Assembly: GCF_000406965.1 (NCBI RefSeq)
Contig: NZ_KE136357.1
Coordinates: 550,244-614,243, forward strand
DNA length: 64,000 nt
DNA from: Enterococcus avium ATCC 14025
GTDB lineage: Bacteria; Bacillota; Bacilli; Lactobacillales; Enterococcaceae
Direction of reading: 5' to 3'
Shown in pieces: positions 43,622 through 51,238 of this stretch (positions are counted from its first letter, which is position 1; every line of letters starts with the position of its first letter). Below the pieces are notes generated by a model. It ran no database searches, had not been told where the DNA came from, and worked only from the letters and a program-made list of their open reading frames with translations. The position numbers and the translations under genes are program-made.

Positions 43622-43670
43622 CTAAAAAAACGACCCTCAGAAATTAGAAAAATCTAACTTTGAAGGTCGG
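43622..43670 (-). terminator. Bidirectional terminator beside the toxin-antitoxin pair
   Basis: CGACCCTCA pairs with TGAAGGTCG (small bulge), with inner AGATTAG pairing; on the minus strand GTCGTTTTTTTAG follows. It ends the toxin-antitoxin transcript and probably the plus-strand gene before it. Confidence 0.75.
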
Positions 43671-43684
43671 TATTTCATTGACTG

Positions 43685-43999
43685 TTAAAACCCAAGAATA
43701 CGAATATAATCTTTGTTTGTAGGAATTATTCGAGTGATTTCAATTATCTCGTCGACAATCTCATAAAAAATAATGTACTGTTCTAAGATATAAAAACGCA
43801 TGTTAGTCGGTGCATCTATTTTAGCCGTTAAAGTCTGACCAAGCAACGTTGTCACTTTTAAAAATTCAAAAGCTGTATAAATCTTATCCAAAAAATCAGC
43901 CACCGTTGTTTCGTAACTGCCGATTTCCTTCATATAGAAAACAATTTCTGACAAATCATTCTCAATTTGAGGAGAGATGTTTAAGCTATAGTTTTTCAT
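43685..43999 (-). CDS. RelE/ParE-family toxin
   Basis: The 104-residue protein has the RelE/ParE fold features: SPQIENDLSEIVFYMKE in the first helices, MRFYILEQYIIFYEIVDE in the sheet and ITRIIPTNKDYIRIL at the end. Such toxins cut mRNA on the ribosome or block gyrase; which applies cannot be told from sequence. It overlaps the antitoxin gene by 14 bases (antitoxin first), the usual order. Confidence 0.85.
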   Translation of the reverse strand: MKNYSLNISPQIENDLSEIVFYMKEIGSYETTVADFLDKIYTAFEFLKVTTLLGQTLTAKIDAPTNMRFYILEQYIIFYEIVDEIIEITRIIPTNKDYIRILGF

Positions 44000-44237
44000 T
44001 CATTCGAGCCTTTAATTGGTCCAAGGTCAAATGACCTTCCTCTTTCAACGCTTGCTTCCCCTTATGCAGTTCTTCAAATAAAGTAAGAGTAGCCTTCATT
44101 TTTTGATACTCTTCAAAATCACTTACGACGTATCTTGCTCGACCATTTTTTGTTAATATAACTTCTTGTCCAGCCTTCACATTAGCTAACACTTGGTTAT
44201 AGGACCGCATATCTGAAACAGGTATGATATTTTCCAT
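43986..44237 (-). CDS. Phd/YefM-family antitoxin
   Basis: The 83-residue protein begins IIPVSDMRSYNQVLANVKAGQEVILTKNGRARYVV, the Phd/YefM DNA-binding fold, and ends in a helical tail that would cover the toxin. The ATG has AAAGGAG nine bases upstream. As in related modules it should bind its own promoter. It is followed directly by the toxin gene. Confidence 0.87.
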   Translation of the reverse strand: MENIIPVSDMRSYNQVLANVKAGQEVILTKNGRARYVVSDFEEYQKMKATLTLFEELHKGKQALKEEGHLTLDQLKARMNEKL

Positions 44238-44437
44238 AGAAAACCACTCCTTTTACACAGTTTAATACAAGTTACGCAATATTTTAAGTAACAAATATTT
44301 CCGTTTAAAACCGTGCACATATAATCCTAGAATTTTACAAAGCTAGTAACAAGTTGTCTATAGCATTAATATCGCCTGAATCATTTCAAATCATGATTGT
44401 TCTTGTTGCCAAATAATAGAACATCACTTTTTTAAAA

Positions 44438-45181
44438 TTAGTGACTCAGATGATAATACTCTTCTTCCATCCGCTGCATTCTTGCACGTTCCTTTTTGTT
44501 GTACCAAGGAGAAACAGTGAAGGCCAACACATCGTTGATCAAATAAACCGAGCTGTTGACAAACATCGCTAAGCTGGCGGAGCCATGTCGGAATGAAATG
44601 AACCAAAGAACCATTTGGGCAAGGCCTGAAGCCAGCCACCAGAAATATTGATTGTTGTAGCGTAAGAAGCTGATAATTCCGGCACTCAGACTAATAGAAA
44701 AGGCAATCGCATCAATCCAAGGCCGCGGATCGTCGGTGAAGCGTTGGATCAAATAACCCGATACAAAATAAACGATGATGGTACTGATAATCGCAATCCC
44801 CCATGTTTTTCCGGTGAACTTGCGGATTTTTGCGGCCATGTTGTGATTCCATTCCTTACTTAATAAAACAGGAATATCAAGGGTGATCATATAGGCGATC
44901 TGTTCGCCGATGCTTAAATAATTCTTCGCTGAATAGCCAACATAAATAAAGCAGATTGCCGAGATAATTCCTAAAATACCATTGACCGACTTTGCGGCAT
45001 TAATGGACAGAATACATAAAACCCCTAAAGTTGTACCGATGAAGGTAATTACAGTTAGAAGGTTGATCGGTTGGTTAACTAGTGTCATCACCTGACAGCC
45101 TAGACTGAAGAAAAAGAGGTAATAATTTTGTTGCGGCCAGCCTTTTAACTGGTGAAGTAAAAATTTAAAATAATTTATCAT
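44438..45181 (-). CDS. PnuC-family nucleoside/nicotinamide riboside transporter
   Basis: The 247-residue protein has seven to eight membrane segments with PnuC-like features (SINAAKSVNGILGIISAICFIYVGY, FLRYNNQYFWWLASGLAQMVLWF). PnuC carriers move nicotinamide riboside; related PnuN proteins of lactic acid bacteria move deoxynucleosides. The deoxynucleoside kinase gene 94 bases upstream on the same strand favours a deoxynucleoside role here (inference). GAGGAG lies seven bases before the ATG. Confidence 0.82.
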   Translation of the reverse strand: MINYFKFLLHQLKGWPQQNYYLFFFSLGCQVMTLVNQPINLLTVITFIGTTLGVLCILSINAAKSVNGILGIISAICFIYVGYSAKNYLSIGEQIAYMITLDIPVLLSKEWNHNMAAKIRKFTGKTWGIAIISTIIVYFVSGYLIQRFTDDPRPWIDAIAFSISLSAGIISFLRYNNQYFWWLASGLAQMVLWFISFRHGSASLAMFVNSSVYLINDVLAFTVSPWYNKKERARMQRMEEEYYHLSH

Positions 45182-45275
45182 GGTGGAGCTCCTCGTTATA
45201 AATATTTAGGGATTCATCTTTATATCTATACCCTCGAAAAAACAGACGTTCTTTAATTCTCAAATAAAGGACCTA

Positions 45276-45983
45276 TTAAAAAATTCCTTTTTCAATATTT
45301 CCATTTGAATAATAACAAGGACTTTTCAGTTCCTGCTGATTCAACTTATTCGTTTCTTCTTTGATCAGCTTGATCACTGTTTCAGCAGCCTGCGGATCAG
45401 CGACAAAATCGTAGTGATCGCCGTCGATCTGGATTTTTGGACAAATATTAAAATTATCATACCATTGCTCATAACGCTCGTTGACCATTCGATAGTAATC
45501 ATACAGCTCAGGATTTGCGGCAATTTGTTCGTAATCTCGCCCACGCTTTTGAATCCGATCCAGCATCACATCAAAGGAAACCTTAATATGAACCATTAAA
45601 TCAGGCCGTTTCTTTGGTGCGGCAGTCTCCAATTCCTTCAACATCGTGTCCAATAAGTTGTCATATTGCAGCACTTCCTGTTGACTTACGCGCCCAAGAT
45701 CAGCATTCAAATGAAACAGTAAACTGTCTTCATAAATTGAACGATCAAGCACGTTATCCGCTTGCTTCAAGGCATCCTTCATCGCCAAAAAGCGTTTATT
45801 TAAAAAGAATATTTGCAGCAGAAATGTATATTTTTCTGGATTCGAGTAAAACAACGGCAATACTTCGTTATCATCCACGTTCTCGTAAAATGGTTTTGAA
45901 TTCATTTCCTGCGACAACATATCTGTCAAACTACTCTTCCCTGCACCGATTGTGCCAGCTATTAATAGCATCGTTTCATCCAT
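45276..45983 (-). CDS. Deoxynucleoside kinase (deoxyadenosine/deoxyguanosine kinase type)
   Basis: The 235-residue protein has P-loop GTIGAGKSS (10-18), the family stretch FYENVDDNEVLPLFYSNPEKY, the DRSIYEDSLLFH motif and a basic RIQKRGRDYEQ lid. It phosphorylates imported deoxynucleosides for DNA synthesis. The ATG directly touches GAGAGAGGG; a second ATG four codons later (45969-45971) has better spacing and matches the usual N-terminus, so the true start may be there. It precedes the PnuC-type carrier. Confidence 0.87.
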   Translation of the reverse strand: MDETMLLIAGTIGAGKSSLTDMLSQEMNSKPFYENVDDNEVLPLFYSNPEKYTFLLQIFFLNKRFLAMKDALKQADNVLDRSIYEDSLLFHLNADLGRVSQQEVLQYDNLLDTMLKELETAAPKKRPDLMVHIKVSFDVMLDRIQKRGRDYEQIAANPELYDYYRMVNERYEQWYDNFNICPKIQIDGDHYDFVADPQAAETVIKLIKEETNKLNQQELKSPCYYSNGNIEKGIF

Positions 45984-46090
45984 CCCTCTCTCATTAAAAT
46001 AAGAATTTATCTTTTAAATCCTTGATAATAGTACTCCTAATTTTTTTTGATGTAAAGACTAGATTTTGTGTCTAATTAGTGATATACAAA

Positions 46091-46120
46091 ACCGACAACA
46101 CAATATATAGTGTTGTCGGT
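46091..46120 (-). terminator. Hairpin upstream of the deoxynucleoside kinase gene
   Basis: ACCGACAACAC, loop AATATATA, GTGTTGTCGGT: perfect 11-bp stem. A short T run follows on each strand (TTTTG on minus, TTTC on plus). Its origin is unclear; it may end transcripts entering from the repeat region. Confidence 0.5.
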
Positions 46121-46177
46121 TTCAAGAGGTTGTATGCACTTTCTTTGCTATGTTGACGATTTTTCATCAAAAATATT

Positions 46178-46490
46178 GGACTCGCAGTTATCTCTTTTTA
46201 GGTACTATTTTTCTAAAAACGTGAAAAATAGGTTTATTTTCGTTTCGCATACGATCCAACTAAACTTCTCGTATGTTTGACCTTCTAAGTTGAAGATTTT
46301 ACTAACCACTTTTAATCCTGCAAAAAGTCGGACTCGCTGCTATCTCTTTTTTTGGTACTATTTTTCTAAAAGCGTGAAAAATAGGTTTATTTTCGTTTCG
46401 CATACGATCCGACTATACTTCTCGTATGTTTGACCTTCTAAGATGAATACTTTACTACCAACTTTTGATCCTGCAAAAAGTCGGACTCGC
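46178..46490. repeat. 152-bp tandem direct repeat with two conserved hairpins per unit
   Basis: Two full units (46178-46329 and 46330-46482) and the first bases of a third (GGACTCGC at 46483). The copies differ by about a dozen substitutions. Each unit holds CTATTTTTC-9 bases-GAAAAATAG and CATACGA-14 bases-TCGTATG; both stems are unchanged between copies while loops vary. No reading frame explains it. It lies in the 550-bp space between the gfr terminator and the deoxynucleoside kinase gene. Confidence 0.85.
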
Positions 46491-46525
46491 AAAAGAGACC
46501 TCTTTACTTCACGCAAAGAGGTCTC
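46491..46525 (-). terminator. Terminator of the gfr operon
   Basis: GAGACCTCTTT, loop of 9, AAAGAGGTCTC: perfect 11-bp stem six bases beyond the gfrF stop, followed on the minus strand by TTTTG. Confidence 0.82.
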
Positions 46526-46531
46526 AAAATA

Positions 46532-47536
46532 TTAATAATCAAATTGACGGTAGTAACGACGAATGTCTAATGGATGGCAATTTAATTTTTCAACATGGGC
46601 ATCGATTCGTTGGGTGACACAGTGCATTAATAAATGCGGTAGCACTCGGCCGCGATTTTTCTCGCTGATGCCTTTGATTGGGTAATCCTTGGAATCAATG
46701 AAGGTATAGTTTCCACAAATACGTGGTAACAGATTTTTCACCCGCTCAGCTAATGGACGCTGCTCATCTTCCCCTAAGAACAATGTTACTGGTGTGGTTT
46801 CATCAACGATTTCTAGTGTTCCATGTAAGAATTCAGCAGCGTGGATTGATTTAGAGCGTAACCAGCTTTGTTCTTCCCAATAGCACATCGCGTATGAATA
46901 AACGGCGCCCCACTGATTACCAGCCCCGATAAAGTAATGCATATCATCGTGACGATGTTTTTCAGCAAACGCACGGCCAAAGTCTTCTGCTTGTTTTTCT
47001 GCTTCGACTAACCCTTTGGCTAAATGATTTTCCAATTCCTCATAATACTCTTCATAATCTGGAAAATCGCCATTCTTGTTCATCAAACGATCCGCAACCA
47101 TGAAAAATTTGATTTGCTCAGTTCCAGGATTCGGATAGGTAATCACGTGATCACAGCTTTCAGCCAGTTTCGTGCCTGCCGTATCAATGAAGCCTAATAA
47201 TGTCGCGCCAACTTCTTTAATCATATCCACTGCCTTCACGACTTCTTCCGTTGTGCCTGTTACTGAAGAAAGAATCACTAATGAGTCCTTCGTCAGTCTG
47301 CGATTACCGGTAGTATAATATTCAGCAGCGTGCTGCACATACACTGGCAGATCACTGCGACCGTTAATATACGTTACTGCCTGCATAGCAGAAGCATAAG
47401 TACCGCCGATTCCTAAATAAAATATATTGTCGTAGCCTTTTTCCCAAACCTCATCAACAATTTTTTCGACCTGTGGGCGTAGTTCTAAGGCTCCTTGGAT
47501 ATCATCAATTTGCTGCTGTTCATTAAATTTCAACAT
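46532..47536 (-). CDS. gfrF: Fructoselysine-6-phosphate deglycase (FrlB homologue)
   Basis: The 334-residue protein has two SIS domains (FYLGIGGTYASAMQAV; LSSVTGTTEEVV) and the FrlB-type C-terminal stretch SIHAAEFLHGTLEIVDETTPV, ending in a DIRRYYRQFDY-type tail. In the E. faecium operon GfrF splits fructoselysine 6-phosphate into glucose 6-phosphate and lysine. It is the last gene of gfrABCDEF, 18 bases after gfrE. Confidence 0.8.
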   Translation of the reverse strand: MLKFNEQQQIDDIQGALELRPQVEKIVDEVWEKGYDNIFYLGIGGTYASAMQAVTYINGRSDLPVYVQHAAEYYTTGNRRLTKDSLVILSSVTGTTEEVVKAVDMIKEVGATLLGFIDTAGTKLAESCDHVITYPNPGTEQIKFFMVADRLMNKNGDFPDYEEYYEELENHLAKGLVEAEKQAEDFGRAFAEKHRHDDMHYFIGAGNQWGAVYSYAMCYWEEQSWLRSKSIHAAEFLHGTLEIVDETTPVTLFLGEDEQRPLAERVKNLLPRICGNYTFIDSKDYPIKGISEKNRGRVLPHLLMHCVTQRIDAHVEKLNCHPLDIRRYYRQFDY

Positions 47537-47554
47537 GTCATAAACTCCTCAACT

Positions 47555-48610
47555 TTATATTTTACTTTTTAATACTGCGTCAAAATCATCAAAAATTCGT
47601 TTGCTTAAATCAATTCCCTTCGCCGTTGCCGTGCGATACGCCAGCAGTTGGAACGGAATAATCAATACTAATGGAGAGAAAAGCTCTGAAACCTCAACAT
47701 CTAAACCTAAAGTATCGTTATCAGAGGCTTTTTCTGTCGTCACCCTCAGGATTTTCCCAACAGAACTATCCATATAAGCCGCTAAAGCCTGTGATCTTTC
47801 AAGATTCACACTAGGTGTTTCGATAAAGAACAGCGTATGTTCCCAATCAGCTTCCAAATATGGACCATGCATGTAAGCTTCTAATTCAAAGCCTTGACTA
47901 GGTCGGCGTACAGTTTCAGTGAATTTCGTTTCAAACTCTTTGGCTGTTCCCCAGTTCGGTCCATAACCTAGTGCAACGAAACGTCCGCCAAGCTTCAGCA
48001 GATTTTCGTGCTGCTCAAAAAAGTCATTGGATTTTGTGATCACACTTGGAATATGCGTAATCAACTCCGCTAATTCTTCCTTAAGCGCATGAAGCTTTTG
48101 CTCGTCAATATGTTTTTTCGAAACGCCGACTTTGATTGCCAGCAGGATCAATTGTAAAATTGTTGCTGAAAAGCCTTTTGTAACAAAGCCAACGGTTTCG
48201 ATTCCCATGTTTAGGTCAATGACTTTATCAACCACTTGAGCAATCGGACTTTCTACATCGCTGGTTAACACGATCCGTTGAATCTCGGTGCCACTTAATT
48301 CCTTCATCGCATCGATTGTCGAGGCACTTTTACCGCTTTGGGAAACGCCGATAATCGTATCGGTTCCTTTGATCAAGCGTCCATAATGATTGAAATTATA
48401 GGGTTCTTCAATTGTAATCGTGACATCCGCCAATGTTTCAAACGCGAACTTTGCTGATAAACACGCATTGTAAGAGGAACCTGTCGCTAGAATCGTGACA
48501 GTATTCATTTCTGCCAATTGTGTATCCGTCGAAAAATCATACTCGGTTAAAATTTTCGTCAATGTTTCTTGTTCTTGATCAATATAATCAAGCATTGTCA
48601 TTGTTGACAT
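47555..48610 (-). CDS. gfrE: Glucoselysine-6-phosphate deglycase (GlmS isomerase-like SIS protein)
   Basis: The 351-residue protein is closer to the isomerase half of GlmS: LATGSSYNACLSAKFAFE, GVSQSGKSASTIDAMKEL, and FVALGYGPNWGTAKEFETKFTET with FELEAYMHGPYLEAD. GfrE of E. faecium converts glucoselysine 6-phosphate to fructose or glucose phosphate and lysine. The ATG follows GGAGGG. It lies 15 bases after the PTS IID gene. Confidence 0.8.
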   Translation of the reverse strand: MSTMTMLDYIDQEQETLTKILTEYDFSTDTQLAEMNTVTILATGSSYNACLSAKFAFETLADVTITIEEPYNFNHYGRLIKGTDTIIGVSQSGKSASTIDAMKELSGTEIQRIVLTSDVESPIAQVVDKVIDLNMGIETVGFVTKGFSATILQLILLAIKVGVSKKHIDEQKLHALKEELAELITHIPSVITKSNDFFEQHENLLKLGGRFVALGYGPNWGTAKEFETKFTETVRRPSQGFELEAYMHGPYLEADWEHTLFFIETPSVNLERSQALAAYMDSSVGKILRVTTEKASDNDTLGLDVEVSELFSPLVLIIPFQLLAYRTATAKGIDLSKRIFDDFDAVLKSKI

Positions 48611-48625
48611 GTTTTCCCTCCATTC

Positions 48626-49456
48626 TTAAAAGATCCCGATTAACGAACCAAGGATGCCGAAAACAGCTAAGCCTAATAAAATCGTCAAGGCTTTGACTTC
48701 CTTTTTCAATAAATAGAAAACTGCGCCAAAAGCTCCCAGTGATAAGATTCGCGGCACGATATCGTCAAAAATACTTTGAACTGTTACCGCATTTTCACCT
48801 GTCCCGATTTTCAGCGGGATATTGATATCGATCATTGAAGCAGTCATTCCGCCAACAACCATCAACCCGATGATTGAAGCACCTAAGGTCAAGCTGCCCA
48901 TCATGCCATTCTCCTGAATCTTCTTCAAGAAGCCGGTTCCCAATTTATAGCCCCAAGAGGTTGCAAAATAGCGGAACAATAAATGTGGAATATTGAAAAT
49001 CAGAATAAACAAGATTGGTCCTAAGATATTGCCCTGCAATGCCAAAGAAGTCCCCACGCCAGTAGCAATCAAGCGTAAAGTCCCCCAGAAGAAGGAATCG
49101 CCAATCCCAGCCAATGGTCCCATTAATGACGTTTTGATATTATCGATTGTGGAAACATCAAAATTCGGATCATTGGCATTTTCCTCTTCCATCGCCGCGT
49201 TGATCCCTAGAATCAATGTCACGATATGAGGGGTGGTGTTGAAGAACTCCAGGTGACGCTTCAACGCTGTCGCCATCGCTTCTTTAGATTTATACAATTT
49301 CTTCAAAATCGGAATCATTGCATAACAGTAAGCCAGATTCATTTGTCGCTCGTAGTTCCACGAGAATTCCATTTGGAACGAACGCCAGAACACCTTACTC
49401 AAATCTTTTTTCGTAATTTTCAACTCATTGTTCTCATTAGAAGTCTTCATCATCAT
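48626..49456 (-). CDS. gfrD: Mannose-family PTS component IID (glucoselysine PTS)
   Basis: The 276-residue protein shows the IID pattern: KVFWRSFQMEFSWNYERQMNLAYCYAM at the N-terminus, the GPLAGIGDSFFWGTLR motif and a C-terminal membrane anchor. With IIC it forms the membrane channel that phosphorylates the sugar during uptake. It overlaps gfrC by 20 bases and follows GGGGAGG. Confidence 0.88.
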   Translation of the reverse strand: MMMKTSNENNELKITKKDLSKVFWRSFQMEFSWNYERQMNLAYCYAMIPILKKLYKSKEAMATALKRHLEFFNTTPHIVTLILGINAAMEEENANDPNFDVSTIDNIKTSLMGPLAGIGDSFFWGTLRLIATGVGTSLALQGNILGPILFILIFNIPHLLFRYFATSWGYKLGTGFLKKIQENGMMGSLTLGASIIGLMVVGGMTASMIDINIPLKIGTGENAVTVQSIFDDIVPRILSLGAFGAVFYLLKKEVKALTILLGLAVFGILGSLIGIF

Positions 49457-50228
49457 CCACTACCTCCCCTGTAGAAGTTTGGACACTGTTATTTTGTCCG
49501 CCGCGCACATTCATAATATTGATTACCACTACCGCTACAATCGCACCAAAAATTGCGATTCCTGTCACTGGAATTTCAAGATAAGCAGCCAAAGCAAAGC
49601 CTAAGAAGAAATAAGGCGCTACCTGTTTATTGATCAACAGTCGAGCAAGCATCGCAAACCCAAGTGCTGGGATCAAGCCTGTTGCGACAGATAATCCGTG
49701 CTGGATAAATTCAGGGATCATATCCAATAAATTTCCAACGGTTTTACTCCCTACCATAAACGAAATCATGACAACTAGTCCTAACATCAAAGATAGACCA
49801 AAGCCAGCGATTAAATGCATTCGCTCTACCCCTTTATAATTCCCATCAGCAGCATATTTATCCGCGTTTTGGTTCATGATCGGAATCAAAATACCTAGAT
49901 AAATATTTTTCAGAATTAAAGTTAATGTGGCAATCGGCAAACCTAGCAGCAACGCCGTTTCTGTTCCAGCACCAGCGGTAATCGCAAAGGCAGTTCCCAA
50001 AATGCCTCCTGTCACTACATCTGGTGGAATCGCCGCGCCAACAGAGAAGGAGCCAATAAATGCCAACTCTAGGGTTGCTCCCATAATAATTCCGGCCTTT
50101 ACATCTCCTAGTACAATCCCGGTAAAAAGACCAGTAACAATCGGACGAGATAATAGCGATGTTCCTAATGCGTACTCAGATTGAGCAATAAATGCGACTA
50201 AACCAAGTAAAATTGCTTGAATAAGCAT
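49437..50228 (-). CDS. gfrC: Mannose-family PTS component IIC (glucoselysine PTS)
   Basis: The 263-residue membrane protein has typical IIC features: LLSRPIVTGLFTGIVLGDVKAGIIMGATLELAFIG and PPDVVTGGILGTAFAI. It forms the substrate channel with IID. It lies 20 bases after gfrB. An acidic tail (VVDDDEDF) overlaps the start of gfrD. Confidence 0.88.
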   Translation of the reverse strand: MLIQAILLGLVAFIAQSEYALGTSLLSRPIVTGLFTGIVLGDVKAGIIMGATLELAFIGSFSVGAAIPPDVVTGGILGTAFAITAGAGTETALLLGLPIATLTLILKNIYLGILIPIMNQNADKYAADGNYKGVERMHLIAGFGLSLMLGLVVMISFMVGSKTVGNLLDMIPEFIQHGLSVATGLIPALGFAMLARLLINKQVAPYFFLGFALAAYLEIPVTGIAIFGAIVAVVVINIMNVRGGQNNSVQTSTGEVVDDDEDF

Positions 50229-50248
50229 GTTTCTTCAACCTTTCTTTT

Positions 50249-50719
50249 TTAAAGAACTTCAGTAACAGCAACTTTTTTATCGGCTGGTACTTGTCGAATC
50301 TCCACTTCGAGTCCGTTACCAACCATTTCCTTCAACATTTCTTCTTCCTCTGGCAAAACATTAACCGCTTTTCCGATACTCCGTGTACCTTCCTTGGCTT
50401 TGATCCCGCCTAAATTAATCTTTTGAATCTCTGGAAACGCCTCCGCCAATTTTTTTGCATCCGCAATCGATTCCACCACGATAAATAATTTGTACTTATC
50501 TGTTACACCGCTTTGCAGCGCGACGATAGAGTCCTCGATGTTTTTGATAACGAGTTTAACTCCTTGTGGTTTTGCCAGCTTGATCGTCGTCTTACGCAAA
50601 TCGTTCGTCGGTACATCATCGTTAGCGATTAAAATACAATCTGCTCCCAACCCTTGTGTCCAAGAAAATGCGACTTGACCATGAAGCAAACGATGGTCCA
50701 CTCTTGTTAATAAAATCAT
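50249..50719 (-). CDS. gfrB: Mannose-family PTS component IIB (glucoselysine PTS)
   Basis: The 156-residue protein begins ILLTRVDHRLLHGQVAFSW, the IIB motif with the phospho-accepting His13. It passes phosphate from IIA to the sugar in the IIC-IID channel. GGAGG lies upstream of the ATG; it is 19 bases after gfrA. Confidence 0.9.
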   Translation of the reverse strand: MILLTRVDHRLLHGQVAFSWTQGLGADCILIANDDVPTNDLRKTTIKLAKPQGVKLVIKNIEDSIVALQSGVTDKYKLFIVVESIADAKKLAEAFPEIQKINLGGIKAKEGTRSIGKAVNVLPEEEEMLKEMVGNGLEVEIRQVPADKKVAVTEVL

Positions 50720-50738
50720 TTTTATCCCTCCATTTTTA

Positions 50739-51158
50739 TTAAAATTCTTCTTCTTCCATTTGTTTCGTAATCGCTTGATTGCAAAATTGAATTGTTTGCT
50801 TAGAAGTTTCTAAAGTCGCTTCAATCAACTTCGGCAATGAATCAGCTTGCTGAAGCTGCATCGTCAATTCAACTAAAAAAGGCAAATTCATCCCCGCAAC
50901 TAAATAGAAATTCGGACGATCAATCTGTGTCAAAAATTCATTGTTCACACTTCCGCCAAATAAATCAGTCACTACAACTAATTCACAATCGTGATATCTA
51001 TTCATGATGTTCTTTACTTCTTTTTCTAGATCAAAATCCTCTGTCAAATAGCAATCCAGCGTTTCGATGGCTATTTGCCTTCCGCAAATTAATTCCAGCG
51101 AAGATGTAATCCCTGAAGCTAATTTTCCGTGGGATGCAAGAACGAGCTTTCTTTCCAA
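50739..51158 (-). CDS. gfrA: Mannose-family PTS component IIA (glucoselysine PTS)
   Basis: The 139-residue protein has LVLASHGKLASG with the phospho-accepting His10 and the VVVTDLFGGSVNNEF segment. It receives phosphate from HPr. Translation starts at TTG (51156-51158), seven bases after GAGAGGTG. It is the first gene of the operon, directly behind a sigma-54 promoter. Confidence 0.88.
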   Translation of the reverse strand: MERKLVLASHGKLASGITSSLELICGRQIAIETLDCYLTEDFDLEKEVKNIMNRYHDCELVVVTDLFGGSVNNEFLTQIDRPNFYLVAGMNLPFLVELTMQLQQADSLPKLIEATLETSKQTIQFCNQAITKQMEEEEF

Positions 51159-51194
51159 TCATATTCACCTCTCAATCTTCTCTACACCTAAATA

Positions 51195-51213
51195 AAAGCA
51201 AGCGGTGTGCCAA
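51195..51213 (-). promoter_or_regulatory. Sigma-54 (-24/-12) promoter of gfrABCDEF
   Basis: On the minus strand TTGGCAC, five bases, TTGCTTT: an almost ideal RpoN site with correct GG-to-GC spacing, 37 bases upstream of gfrA. The gene before it encodes a LevR-type sigma-54 activator, so the assignment is strong. Confidence 0.88.
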
Positions 51214-51237
51214 CTTTAGTGGCGCACCGCTTGCTTT
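51195..51237 (-). terminator. Terminator of the activator gene, overlapping the sigma-54 promoter
   Basis: On the minus strand AAAGCAAGCGGTG-C-GCCA pairs with TGGC-A-CACCGCTTGCTTT around a short loop, followed by TATTT. The 3' arm is the -24/-12 promoter itself. It begins two bases after the activator's stop. Confidence 0.75.
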
Positions 51238-51238
51238 A

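Noticed and set aside
44424-44639. A 71-codon minus-strand frame (begins AGFRPCPNGSLV)
   Set aside because: It lies entirely over the PnuC-type gene in another frame and has no start signal of its own.
46178-46490. Possible CRISPR array
   Set aside because: Units are about 152 bp, contiguous, and only two and a bit; there are no short repeats alternating with unique spacers and no cas genes.
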